The notes: generated from the sequence alone by a model not told the origin. A DNA stretch of 64,000 bases from Aeromonas jandaei (GCF_037890695.1 NZ_CP149571.1:3068001-3132000), one strand, 5' to 3'; positions 27,063 through 35,076 are shown, numbered from the stretch's first letter. Numbers and translations are program-made.

Positions 27063-27091
27063 ACTGCGTCACTGCATTGTTTATGTTAAAT
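27063..27091 (+). repeat. Internal dif-like site, inverted relative to the prophage ends
   Basis: XerD-type arm TTATGTTAAAT (27081-27091) is identical to dif. The left part begins ACTGCG like the dif XerC arm and then diverges (TCACT). Orientation is opposite to the two prophage-end sites. The same 29 bases, reverse-complemented, recur with two mismatches at 51643-51671 beside an intact tyrosine recombinase gene. It lies 11 bases after zot, at the border between the phage core and the AT-rich cargo. Confidence 0.7.
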
Positions 27092-27290
27092 ACAGATATC
27101 AACGTCACAAAGAACAGGGGCGGTAGCCCCTATAAGCCGCCCTCTGCTGTCCATTTGACCACCAAATGCTTCGCGGCGGGACACGCCCATCTATCCCAGA
27201 GACTGGAGCCCCCCCCCTTCCCTGCCAAACCGGCTTTTAGGAGTCTCCGGCACTGAGGGAGGTGAACGCCATAGCGCCACGATTGGCTTT
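27092..27290. other. Phage intergenic region after zot
   Basis: About 200 bases without a gene. It holds a small hairpin AGGGGC/GCCCCT (27116-27131) that may end the zot transcript, a run of nine C (27209-27217), and short GC-rich repeats. Such a structured gap is a candidate place for the phage intergenic/packaging region, but no origin can be identified from the sequence alone. Confidence 0.4.
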
Positions 27291-28250
27291 TTATAGCTTA
27301 TAGATCAATGCTCTATCATTTATTTTTTTGTCTAACTTTTTTCCATCGTTCAGCGGGATTATATCGAGCGCAAAATCATTTTCATTAATTTCATATTTAT
27401 ATAGTTTTATGTGACCATAGCGTTGTGTATCGGACTTGAGATATTTAATAACTTTACTTGTTTCGGAAATACCGTATAAGCTGCCTAGGTATATAGATTG
27501 TATTGAGTCAATACTGATGTTTTTTAGCATCATTACACCATCGAATTTTGCTAAACGATTTTTAAACAAGCATTTATCTGTTGGGTCAACTTTAAAGTTG
27601 AAATGAGATTTATCCATGACCTCAATGAAATTACCTAAAGAAACATTCTCGTCAATATATTTTTTTAGATTCTTATCATCTTTTTTTAATAAAACAAATC
27701 TATCTGCCCAAACCAATGGTACAATGCATCGGTGTTCTTTTTCATACATCCATTCATCACTTTTGGTACTGAGCGCCGAAACTATCATTTCTAAAGCACT
27801 GTGATTGCTATTATCCCATGCATCTTCATCGAACCTTTTTGAGTCATATTTTACTCTCTGAGGCATTAGATCAATAGTCTTTAATGTATCGGATAGTGCT
27901 AGGCTATCCCTATCTTGTATGTTGAAAAAATCATCTTTATATCCAATGCATACACCATGATGTGAGCTTGCATAATGTGCCCACATTAATATATTTCTGT
28001 GAGTTTCAGTTAGGGATACAATACCTAATTTGTTACTTATTTCTTTGTAGCTTTGATTTAATGTGCTTTTAGGATGTTTCTTCCCATTTTTATTAATAAA
28101 TCTTTCAGTCAATATGTTTGCAAGCCCATCCGTTAGTTGTGACTCAAACGGATCGTTTAGGGATTTTGTTGTTGCTAATTTAATTGCTGGGTTATCTAGG
28201 TGTTCGAATAGATCGAAGCTTGATGTGTAGTATTTATACAATACGGTCAT
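27291..28250 (-). CDS. DUF2971 protein, prophage cargo
   Basis: 319 aa, AT-rich compared with all neighbours. It starts MTVLYKYYTS, has NDPFESQL near residue 32, MLMWAHYASSHHGVCIGY-type residues around 90, and EKEHRCIVPLVW around 170; this NDPFE ... W-x-H-YA...H-x-G pattern is that of DUF2971. The family is widespread on mobile elements and in places suspected of phage defence, but its activity is not established. It is leftward, against the structural genes, with its own promoter region to the right. It is probably a moron gene expressed by the lysogen. Confidence 0.8.
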   Translation of the reverse strand: MTVLYKYYTSSFDLFEHLDNPAIKLATTKSLNDPFESQLTDGLANILTERFINKNGKKHPKSTLNQSYKEISNKLGIVSLTETHRNILMWAHYASSHHGVCIGYKDDFFNIQDRDSLALSDTLKTIDLMPQRVKYDSKRFDEDAWDNSNHSALEMIVSALSTKSDEWMYEKEHRCIVPLVWADRFVLLKKDDKNLKKYIDENVSLGNFIEVMDKSHFNFKVDPTDKCLFKNRLAKFDGVMMLKNISIDSIQSIYLGSLYGISETSKVIKYLKSDTQRYGHIKLYKYEINENDFALDIIPLNDGKKLDKKINDRALIYKL

Positions 28251-28276
28251 ATTTTGAATGGCTTATGTTGTTGGAT

Positions 28277-28298
28277 CCCCCGTATAGTAATACGGGGG
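28277..28298. repeat. Palindrome in the divergent promoter of the cargo genes
   Basis: Perfect 9-bp inverted repeat CCCCCGTAT / ATACGGGGG with a 4-base spacer, between the leftward DUF2971 gene and the rightward 28385 gene. It has no T-tract in a terminator position, so an operator is as likely as a terminator. Confidence 0.5.
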
Positions 28299-28384
28299 GA
28301 ATTCAGAATCATCTATTCCATAGTTCTGTTGCGTGTTTGCATTACTCGTGTGAGTATGAAAAATGAACAACATTGGGAGGTTCT

Positions 28385-28660
28385 ATGGGTTCAAGACTCC
28401 AAGATCATTACGAACAATCTCGCGCTGCAGCGATTGACATCGCAGTTGCGGCTGGATGCATAAAGCACTGTGAGCGTCACTATGGGAACTTGATTGTAGG
28501 TAGCAAACCCAATAGCGGGGCTTACAAGCTGGGGAATCGGCTGTTTACCAGTGGACAACTGAGCGATACGTTTCCTGATCGAGTTTCGATGACAGATGAG
28601 ATTCAGGCGGTTATGGAGCTCGCTATGCCTTGTTGCTATGAATGTGAAGAGCCAGAGTGA
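28385..28660 (+). CDS. Small protein of unknown function (phage cargo)
   Basis: 91 aa from the ATG at 28385, which has GGGAGG upstream (the frame opens at 28373). Sequence begins MGSRLQDHYEQSRAAAIDIA and ends CCYECEEPE; four Cys are scattered, including CCYEC near the end. No domain recognised, no signal peptide or membrane segment. It is co-located with the DUF2971 gene and followed by a convergent terminator. It could be a regulator or partner of the cargo gene, but nothing in the sequence proves this. Confidence 0.55.
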   Translation: MGSRLQDHYEQSRAAAIDIAVAAGCIKHCERHYGNLIVGSKPNSGAYKLGNRLFTSGQLSDTFPDRVSMTDEIQAVMELAMPCCYECEEPE

Positions 28661-28666
28661 TGTTAT

Positions 28667-28689
28667 GAGAGGGGGCTACTCCCCCTCTC
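28667..28689. terminator. Bidirectional terminator between convergent phage genes
   Basis: GAGAGGGGG / CCCCCTCTC perfect 9-bp stem with a 5-nt loop, between the stops of the 28385 gene and the leftward DUF3653 gene. Confidence 0.7.
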
Positions 28690-28692
28690 CTA

Positions 28693-29043
28693 TCAGTTTA
28701 CGCCAAGCTTTTTTCTCCAGTAGAACGCGGCCATCTGTCGCTCTGATCTCTCCGCTTGGATGATGGCTATGGCTTCCAGTCTTCGCCTGTCATAGGTGAC
28801 CCCTATCGGGGAGACAAGGCAATCATTCTTCATACGCCAGCCTTCCCATTCCTTCCAGATAGTGGGCAACTCCCTACCTGAAGCCATACGCATTAGCCGC
28901 TTATAAGCAGGTGGGATCTCTTTGCCCTTATCCCAATATATGACCTGCCTCACAGAAACAAAACAAAGATTGGCCGTCTCTTCAATTGATAAACCGCACT
29001 CAAACCAACGAAAAATGAAGTTTTTGGTCAACTCTCGTTCCAT
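28693..29043 (-). CDS. Phage regulatory protein (DUF3653-like)
   Basis: 116 aa from the ATG at 29043. The frame also opens at a TTG (29118) that lies inside the right dif-like site. Core motif: FRWFECGLSIEETANLCFVS then VRQVIYWDKGKEIPP and RLMRMASGREL, the helix-turn-helix-like DUF3653 pattern found in VGJphi-type phages. In the circular phage it follows the DUF3693 gene on the same strand across attP, so the two probably form one regulatory operon that integration splits. The exact N-terminus is uncertain. Confidence 0.75.
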   Translation of the reverse strand: MERELTKNFIFRWFECGLSIEETANLCFVSVRQVIYWDKGKEIPPAYKRLMRMASGRELPTIWKEWEGWRMKNDCLVSPIGVTYDRRRLEAIAIIQAERSERQMAAFYWRKKLGVN

Positions 29044-29109
29044 CCAACTAAATACCTGATAAACCAGCAAAATTGCGTGGGTTGGCTTATCGGCAGGTTT
29101 CAGATGGGG

Positions 29110-29138
29110 ATTTAACAAAACGTCGCATTATGCGCAGT
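29110..29138 (-). other. Right prophage end: dif variant (attR)
   Basis: Read on the plus strand: XerD-side arm ATTTAACAAAA (two differences from dif), 7-base centre CGTCGCA, XerC arm TTATGCGCAGT identical to dif. It has the same orientation as dif at 20942. A conserved XerC arm with an altered XerD arm and centre is what is expected for a phage site joined to dif by XerC-first recombination. Confidence 0.85.
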
Positions 29139-29152
29139 CAGGCCTATAGATA

Positions 29153-29174
29153 GAACAAAGGGGCCGGAGGCCCC
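29153..29174 (-). terminator. Terminator of the DUF6979-like gene
   Basis: On the minus strand GGGGCC / GGCCCC with a 3-nt loop and TTTGTTC after it, 4 bases past the stop codon at 29178. Confidence 0.7.
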
Positions 29175-29177
29175 ACA

Positions 29178-29558
29178 TTACGTAAGATCAATCAGTTGCT
29201 TATCCCAAAGAGCCAAAACAACGTCCATCTGGTTGTTGTGCCTGATCTGTTTTTCCGTCTTAGCCATCACCGCATCCCAAAGCCCATTTCGATCCAGTCT
29301 TTGACCATCAAGCGTTTGGAGGATTTCAACAGCCGTGACAGCATAACCTCTGTTGAGAACTGAGCGTGAATAGCTGCCTTTACTGACACCACGAACCAGA
29401 CCTTCACTACAGAGCCCCAAAAACGCACCTCTGGGGCAACTCTTTTTCTGAGATGATAGGCTTGCGCCTTGCACAGCTAAAAACCAAGCATCACAAGGGT
29501 TTAGAGTGTCGTTCTCACACATTCTTGCGGCAGCAACGGCCACTTTTCCATAGTCCAT
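29178..29558 (-). CDS. Conserved small protein (DUF6979-like)
   Basis: 126 aa, soluble. Features: MDYGKVAVAAARMCENDT at the N-terminus, PCDAWFLAVQGASLSSQKKSCPRGAFLGLC in the middle, and YSRSVLNRGYAVTAVEIL. This layout (A-x-x-A...AW..A......S..K.CP+..FLGL) is that of a widespread small hypothetical family (I believe DUF6979). It lies just outside the prophage on host DNA. RBS: GTGGAG. Function unknown. Confidence 0.65.
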   Translation of the reverse strand: MDYGKVAVAAARMCENDTLNPCDAWFLAVQGASLSSQKKSCPRGAFLGLCSEGLVRGVSKGSYSRSVLNRGYAVTAVEILQTLDGQRLDRNGLWDAVMAKTEKQIRHNNQMDVVLALWDKQLIDLT

Positions 29559-29571
29559 TGGAACTCCACGA

Positions 29572-29598
29572 AATAAAGGGGCTGAGAGCCCCTTTATT
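29572..29598. repeat. 12-bp hairpin upstream of the DUF6979-like gene
   Basis: AATAAAGGGGCT / AGCCCCTTTATT, perfect arms, 3-base loop GAG, 14 bases before the start codon at 29558. It resembles a bidirectional terminator (A/T ends on both sides). Confidence 0.6.
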
Positions 29599-30130
29599 CT
29601 GTGATGCCGATAACTAGATTTATCGGCATCACAATAGACACCTCAATACTGAATGCTTAAGGCATGACATCCATTATCTATAGAAATGCAACCTCCGTAA
29701 ACATTGTTTATAAAAGAGTTTGATGCATTCGTCAGTTTATGGAGCAATCAGGTGATAACATCCCTCCCCTGTGGTTTGCGTGGGCATGGTGTCTGGGGAT
29801 TACTGCTCGGGGTGAGATTAGAGATAACAAGGTGATGAAATGGCCATCTACTTTTGTGCTGAAGCGCCAAGCCATTTCTCTCGGTTACCACGAAATAGCA
29901 ATCACCCAACCCCCTCCCCTTGGTCTATATTCTGAAACCACAAATGCTGTATTTTGAGACAAGTGTTCACTATCAAAAGGCTTGAGCAATATGTGTATTG
30001 GACTCCCCTTTTCGCTGTGGGCAGCCATTGCGCTCGCGCCGATTGACAGGAATATGCCGTAAAAATTACGGCATCTTGGTAGTCCTATCTCCGATTTTCA
30101 TCTCTTGTTATCTCTCACTTGTCCGGGTCT
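29599..30130. other. Gene-poor stretch with hairpins
   Basis: 530 bases between the DUF6979-like gene and the recombinase remnant. It contains a perfect 13-bp inverted repeat TGTGATGCCGATA / TATCGGCATCACA (29600-29633, 8-base loop) directly beside the hairpin at 29572, and a 9-bp hairpin ATGCCGTAA / TTACGGCAT (30054-30074). A 72-codon frame at 29739-29957 (+) has no recognisable domain or good RBS, and I do not call it a gene. I see nothing else. Confidence 0.5.
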
Positions 30131-31412
30131 TTATCGCAACCTGTCGAGCGGCTTTTGCTGGGCGCTCTCATGACGTTCGCTCTGGCTGGTGTGCAGGTAT
30201 TTGGAGGTGGTGTCGATGCTGTCGTGGCCCGCATCGGCTTGTACGTGGGAAAGTGGTCGACCGTTGAGGTTGATGTCGTGGGTGATCCCGGTATGGCGAA
30301 TGGCATGGGGGGTCAGTTGCCGCATTTCGGCACCATCCTGATAAAAGCCATCCAGCTCGGCCAGTTCGGCACCTTTGGTTATCACTGCCTGCACCAGTTC
30401 GCGCAGCTGACGGATCCCCAGATTGGCATTCAGTTCCCCCTGTTCCCGGCCGTGGGCGGCCGCTTTATGACGGATAAAGAGCGGGGTCTGCTCGTTGGGT
30501 GCCGGCAAAGGCGAGAGTCCCAGAAACGCACGGTAGCGTTCGAGGGCGTGGAGCAGCGCCTGTGAGACGGCGACGGTACGGCGTTTCCCCCCCTTGCTGC
30601 GCGGTATGTAGTAACCCCAGACACCGGTTTTGCTGTCGCGACGAAACTGCCCCATCACGGGGGTAAAGCCGGGTCTGGCCGCCACTTCCGAGATCCGCAG
30701 ATAACAGGCATACATAAGGATAACGAGAAACCGGCTGCGTTCATGTTGCTCAGGGTTGTCTTGAGCGAGTGTTTCAGCAGCCTGCAGCACGTACGGACCA
30801 TTGCAGTTCGCTGAAGGCTTGCACCTGATCGTCAGCCTCCTGTGCAAGGGGCTTTTTCACCCGTTGCAGTAACAGTGCAGGGTTTCTATCCATGTACTCC
30901 TCCTGAATGAGGAACTGGAAGAAAGCTGACAGGATAGCGAGCTTGGTTTTCATCGCCTGTTCGCTCAAGCGGTATGGCAGTGGCTGGCCCAGCTCCTTTT
31001 TACCGAGAAATGGACGCCATTGGGGATTGGGCAACCGCTCTCCCCACTCTTTGTCCTGTACGAACTGGGCGACGTTGCGATAGGCGATGAGCGGTTCCGG
31101 TGGTGACTGGCAGTAGTCGAGGTAGCGCATCATGATGCGCCGGGTTAGCGCCTTTGGACTGATGGCGACTTCGCAAAAGCACCAGTGCAAAAAGGTGGTC
31201 AGCTCGCTGCGGTAGGTCTTGTAGTTGTTCTCGCTATGGCGCTGTTCAAGCAGCCAGTCGACCGCCAGCTCATAGACCAGACCTGCATCAGGCACTGTGT
31301 TGAGGCTGAGATTAGCGAGGTAGTGGTTAACCTGAGAATTGCCCTCTTCCAGATAAGTGAGATTGTCAAAAAGCGGCATGGCCGGCGGCAAGGGAATGGG
31401 TTGATGAGTCAT
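30131..31412 (-). pseudogene. Tyrosine recombinase broken by a single-base frameshift
   Basis: Two leftward frames (31412-30774 and 30847-30131) together encode one tyrosine recombinase of about 420 aa. The first gives the SAM-like core-binding domain (EQRHSENNYKTYRSELTTF...). The second gives the catalytic domain with Arg in YLRISEV, HAIRH (His-x-x-Arg), AGHDSIDTTSKYLH (His and nucleophile Tyr). They join at ELQWS|YVLQAAETL if one base is removed near 30793-30797 (TCCG to TCG). All catalytic residues remain, so the lesion is recent or a sequencing error. It lies only 10 kb from dif and ends close to the prophage. Confidence 0.85.
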
Positions 31413-31670
31413 GGTCTTGCTTGGTTAAAAAAGAAAAGAAGAGAAATGGCCGGTGGTATCGACCGAAAGACAGGGCCTGGCCCGGTTTGTCAAAGGTGTG
31501 ATTGGCTGGTTACCAGCCAGAAACAGAAACCTGGCATTGAAATACCTTATGCAATCAATATGCACCTTTGTTAAAAAAATCTCGGGGTAAATAGCCTGGT
31601 GAGCGGCTATAAATGCAATTTAAGTGAATGATGTTCAAGCCGTTACCCCGATAGGCCACCAAGAAACTGC

Positions 31671-31973
31671 TTATGCCACCTGTTTGAGCGCCTTCTCCTT
31701 GCGCTTGGCTGCGGGCTCTTCCTCCTTGTTGCCAGTGGCCGCTACCTTGCCACCACGCAGCAGGTTTTGCAGCTGATCACGCTGCTCGGCGAGGTAAAAC
31801 GCCAGGCTCTCCTGCTGCTCCGGGGTCATCTCGACAGGGGCGCCGGCAAGCAGTGCCATCAGCTCATCGGCGGTATCCAGCAGTTTGTCATAGGCGTCCG
31901 CCTCTTTCTTGCTGGCAAAAGTCATTTTTTCCACTCCCCCACGAACCACAACATATTTGATTTCAACAGCCAT
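31671..31973 (-). CDS. yebG: YebG family DNA-damage-inducible protein
   Basis: 100 aa from the ATG at 31973 (GGAGGAGG upstream); the longer open frame to 32210 is not used. MAVEIKYVVVRGG and MTFASKKEADAYDKLLDTADEL match E. coli YebG. The C-terminus is Lys/Glu-rich and variable. YebG is a small SOS-regulated protein of unclear biochemical function. A LexA-box-like sequence lies 35 bases upstream, supporting the start and the regulation. Confidence 0.93.
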   Translation of the reverse strand: MAVEIKYVVVRGGVEKMTFASKKEADAYDKLLDTADELMALLAGAPVEMTPEQQESLAFYLAEQRDQLQNLLRGGKVAATGNKEEEPAAKRKEKALKQVA

Positions 31974-32007
31974 GATGGCCTCCTCCTGGTGATGATGAAA
32001 CAAGTAT

Positions 32008-32023
32008 ATGTATGGATATACAG
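32008..32023 (-). promoter_or_regulatory. LexA (SOS) box of yebG
   Basis: On the minus strand CTGT-ATATCCAT-ACAT, one mismatch from CTGT-N8-ACAG, in an AT-rich context 35 bases before the yebG start codon. Confidence 0.75.
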
Positions 32024-32141
32024 TATTGCAAATAACCTGACACAGTAATGTGAAAGGACTATATCGGGCAAGCGTGACGGGGCCTGCAGGGTAGAAAAGC
32101 GTCATTTGACTTCTATGGCCGTGTCGCCGGATCATGGGGTC

Positions 32142-33017
32142 ATGACGATCGTACGACACCTGTTTATTTTGCTGATGGTTGAGGTGCTGCTCATTGGGAG
32201 CATCGCCCATCTGGTACTGGATTTTTCATGGCTGGTCACTCTGCTGTTCGTGATCCTGGCCCTGCTCACCCTGCGTTGCCTGGTGGTACTCGGTAGCTGG
32301 CTATTTACCCGCTTTTACCCCTCCCCGGCCATCGGTATGTCGGCGAGAGTAAAGATGATGGCGCGCGAGATGCTCGCCTATCTCTACACCTTTACCTGGT
32401 TGCTCCCCTTCGAACCACTGCTGATGGCGCCAGACAGGCTGCCTCCCGGCCAGCGACCGGTACTGCTGGTGCATGGCTATGGTTGCAGCCGCGGTATCTG
32501 GCGTACCCAGCGCGCCCGGCTGGAAGCTGCGGGTCATGTGGTCGCAACCATTACCCTGACGCCGCCATTTGGTCATATCGACGAGATGGTGCCGCTGCTG
32601 GCCAAGCGAATTGACGACGTGCTCGCGGCAACCGGTGCCAGCCAGCTGGTGCTGATTGGCCACAGTATGGGGGGATTGGTCTGCCGCGACTATCTGGCGA
32701 TCCATGGCGGCGACAAGGTCGCGAGCCTTATTACGCTGGCAACGCCCCATCAGGGCAGCCAGCTGGCGATGCTGGGGGTGGGTGCCAATGCGCGGGAGAT
32801 GGAGCCGGGCTCCGGCTGGTTGCAGCGCTTTGCTTCTGTGCCTCTCTGCGTTCCCGGGATCTCGGTGCGTACCAGCCACGATAACGTGGTGATGCCGCAG
32901 GAGCGGCAACGGTTGGCGGGAATGGAAGATATCGAGCTGGCGGGGATTGGTCACCTCACCCTGCTCTACTCGCGCCGCACTACGGCGCTGCTGCTCACTC
33001 TGCTGGCCCGCAATTAG
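32142..33017 (+). CDS. Alpha/beta hydrolase (lipase/esterase-like), membrane anchored
   Basis: About 291 aa from the ATG at 32142 (GGGGTC upstream; the frame is open from 32106). Two hydrophobic segments at the N-terminus (LFILLMVEVLLIGSIAHLVL and LLFVILALLTLRCLVVLGSWL) suggest membrane anchoring. The hydrolase core has the oxyanion LLVHGYGCS, the nucleophile elbow GHSMGG (Ser), LATPHQGS and a late His in GIGHLTLL. This is the pattern of bacterial lipases and PGAP1-like esterases. It is next to a lipid-storage locus but convergent with it and separated by a terminator, so a shared role is only a guess. Confidence 0.85.
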   Translation: MTIVRHLFILLMVEVLLIGSIAHLVLDFSWLVTLLFVILALLTLRCLVVLGSWLFTRFYPSPAIGMSARVKMMAREMLAYLYTFTWLLPFEPLLMAPDRLPPGQRPVLLVHGYGCSRGIWRTQRARLEAAGHVVATITLTPPFGHIDEMVPLLAKRIDDVLAATGASQLVLIGHSMGGLVCRDYLAIHGGDKVASLITLATPHQGSQLAMLGVGANAREMEPGSGWLQRFASVPLCVPGISVRTSHDNVVMPQERQRLAGMEDIELAGIGHLTLLYSRRTTALLLTLLARN

Positions 33018-33043
33018 GCCATAGGCAATCAGCTCACAATAAA

Positions 33044-33080
33044 AGAGCGGGCCCGAATGTTCGGGCCCGCTCTGTTTTTA
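33044..33080. terminator. Bidirectional terminator between hydrolase and FAR genes
   Basis: AGAGCGGGCCCGA / TCGGGCCCGCTCT perfect 13-bp stem, 4-nt loop, then GTTTTTA on the plus side. Confidence 0.85.
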
Positions 33081-33102
33081 TCTTCCTTTCAGCTGTGCTG
33101 GC

Positions 33103-35076
33103 TTAGAAGTGGATCCCCTTGATAAAGGTGGAGACGGCAACCTGATCGGCGGTGGCCTTGGACTTGTCGCCATCCTTGGGATCGGCAAAGGTGCGGAAGC
33201 TGGTGTTCATGATGACCTGGGCGACACGCGGAGCCAGAGCATGAACCACCTGACCAAATACCCCGAGGCGAGTGGCCAGACGAACGTGCTTGTTGATGAT
33301 GGTATCGCATACCAGATCGGCCGCCTCTTCCGGCGTCATCATCGGCACCTGCTCATAGACCTTGGTCGGTGCGACCATCGGAGTTTTCACCAGCGGCATA
33401 TTGATGATGGAGAAGCTCACCCCTTTATCGGCAAACTCGGAGGCGGCAGTCCGCACCCAGGCATCGAGGGCAGATTTGGAGGCAACATAGGCGGAGAAGC
33501 GCGGCGCATTGGTCAACACCCCGATGGAGGAGATGTTGATGATGTGGCCTTTCTTCTTCTCGATCATGGTGGGCAGCACCCCCATGATCACCTTGAGCGC
33601 GCCGAAGTAGTTGAGCTGCATGGTGCGTTCAAGATCGTGGAAGCGATCGAAGGAGTCCTCGATGGAGCGGCGGATGGAGCGGCCGGCATTGTTGACCAGA
33701 ATATCGACGCCGCCGTGATCGGCCACGATGCGAGCGGTGATCTCCTCGGCCTGCGCCAGATTGGAGAGATCCCCCTGATAGATCTCGATGGTCAGCCCCA
33801 GCTCGGCAAACTCAGCTTTAGTCTCGGCAATCTTCTGCTCGTCGCGGGCGATGGTAACGACGTTGGCCCCCGCCCCCGCCAGCTTGCGTGCGGTTGCACG
33901 GCCAATGCCGGAGGTGGCTCCGGTCACCAGCACCACCTTGCCCTCGACCCGGCCACGCAGGGAGCGATCGATGAAGAGTTCGGGGTCGAGGTGACGCTCC
34001 CAGTAGTCCCACAACCGCCAGGCGTAGCTGTGCAGCGGCGGCACTTCGATACCGGTCCCTTTCAGTACCCGCTGGGTTTCGCGACTATCGAAACGGGTGG
34101 GATAGCTGATAAGGCGGAACACATCCTTGGGCAGACCCAGATCGGCGATGGCGGCATCGCGGATGCGGCGCACCGGCGCCATGGTCATCAGCATGGCGGT
34201 CAGGTGGCGGGGAATGAAATTAAAGAGAGAAGCGTTGATGCGGATCGCAGGCTCCGGCGCATGGGCGGCGCGGGAGAAGGTGCTCAGCATATCGCCCACC
34301 CGCATCGGGTTGGGGTCGGTCAGATGGAAGGTTTTGTTCTCCTCTCCCTCCTGATGGGCGATATGTACCATGGCATCGACCACAAAGTTGACCGGCACTA
34401 TGTTGATGCGTCCGCCCTCAACCCCGATGGCCGGCATCCAGGGCGGCAGCAGACGGCGCAGCTTCTGGATGGTCTTGAAGAAGTAGTAAGGGCCGTCGAT
34501 CTTGTCCATCTCGCCGGTATTGGAGTCACCGACAACGATGCCCGGGCGGTAGACCCGCCATGGAATAGTGCACTCGTTTCGCACAATCCCTTCCGCTTCG
34601 TGCTTGGTCTGGAAATAAGGCATGTCGAGGTGCTCGGCCTCATCGAACATATCCTCGCGAAACAGACCATCAAAGAGGCCGGCGGCAGCAATAGAGCTGC
34701 AGTGGTGGAACTGGCGGGCCGCGAGCCGTTCGGCCAGCTGCACGGACTGACGGGTTCCTTCGGTGTTGACCTGTTGCTGGATCCCCGCCTTGGCGTTGAG
34801 ATCATAGATGGCGGCCAGATGGAAGAAGTGGTCGATCTTGCCGATCAGCTGCTCCTGCATCTCGACCGATACCCCCAGCAGCGGTTGCGTCATGTCGCCA
34901 AAAACCGGGACCGCGCGCGATTCATCCACATTCCAGAATGAGAACAGCTCTGGCAATTTTTCCTGATGAGAAGAGCGCATCAGAAAATAGACGGTACAGT
35001 CGGGATGCTGTTGGAATAACTTTTTGATCAATCGACGCCCGATAAAACCACTACCGCCTGTAATGAAATAGTTCAT
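33103..35076 (-). CDS. Two-domain fatty acyl-CoA/fatty aldehyde reductase (Marinobacter FAR type)
   Basis: 657 aa. N-terminal extended SDR: TGGSGFIGRRL (residues 7-17), HFFHLAAIYD, YFQTKHEAEG (active Tyr-x-x-x-Lys), RPGIVVGDS, GRINIVPVNFV. C-terminal classical SDR from about residue 385: VTGATSGIGRAT, VDILVNNAGRSIRRS, INISSIGVLTNAPRFSAYVASKSALDAW. Length, domain order and many stretches follow the Marinobacter enzyme that reduces acyl-CoA through the aldehyde to the fatty alcohol with NADPH. It would supply alcohol to the WS/DGAT encoded at 38.7 kb. It is divergent from the phasin gene with a shared 250-bp promoter region. Confidence 0.9.
   Translation of the reverse strand: MNYFITGGSGFIGRRLIKKLFQQHPDCTVYFLMRSSHQEKLPELFSFWNVDESRAVPVFGDMTQPLLGVSVEMQEQLIGKIDHFFHLAAIYDLNAKAGIQQQVNTEGTRQSVQLAERLAARQFHHCSSIAAAGLFDGLFREDMFDEAEHLDMPYFQTKHEAEGIVRNECTIPWRVYRPGIVVGDSNTGEMDKIDGPYYFFKTIQKLRRLLPPWMPAIGVEGGRINIVPVNFVVDAMVHIAHQEGEENKTFHLTDPNPMRVGDMLSTFSRAAHAPEPAIRINASLFNFIPRHLTAMLMTMAPVRRIRDAAIADLGLPKDVFRLISYPTRFDSRETQRVLKGTGIEVPPLHSYAWRLWDYWERHLDPELFIDRSLRGRVEGKVVLVTGATSGIGRATARKLAGAGANVVTIARDEQKIAETKAEFAELGLTIEIYQGDLSNLAQAEEITARIVADHGGVDILVNNAGRSIRRSIEDSFDRFHDLERTMQLNYFGALKVIMGVLPTMIEKKKGHIINISSIGVLTNAPRFSAYVASKSALDAWVRTAASEFADKGVSFSIINMPLVKTPMVAPTKVYEQVPMMTPEEAADLVCDTIINKHVRLATRLGVFGQVVHALAPRVAQVIMNTSFRTFADPKDGDKSKATADQVAVSTFIKGIHF

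Larger units (their letters stand above)
20942..29138 (+). mobile_element. Filamentous prophage (inovirus, VGJphi/CTX-like) integrated at dif
   Basis: 8.2-kb element bounded by directly oriented dif (20942-20969) and a dif variant (29110-29138); both have the XerC arm TTATGCGCAGT. Rightward genes follow the inovirus order: Rep (RstA-like), ssDNA-binding protein, small membrane protein, pVIII, pIII, pVI, Zot/pI. There is no integrase and no pIV secretin, so XerCD and a host secretin would be used, as in the Vibrio phages. Two leftward regulators lie at opposite ends (DUF3693 left, DUF3653 right) and would become adjacent across attP in the circle, the arrangement known from VGJphi. It looks complete. 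Confidence 0.9.

Noticed and set aside
27063..27091. Right end of the prophage placed at this site (6.1-kb phage)
   Set aside because: The site is inverted relative to dif, and the DUF3653 regulator typical of this phage group lies beyond it. The 29110-29138 site is in direct orientation and keeps a perfect XerC arm, so it is the better end.
29739..29957. 72-codon plus-strand ORF right of the prophage
   Set aside because: No domain, no ribosome binding site, Pro-rich unstructured end; not supported.
33109..34941. A 610-codon open frame on the plus strand opposite the FAR gene
   Set aside because: It mirrors a GC-rich gene with strong known domains on the other strand; the predicted protein is Gly/His/Asp-rich without any domain or RBS. 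It is a shadow frame.
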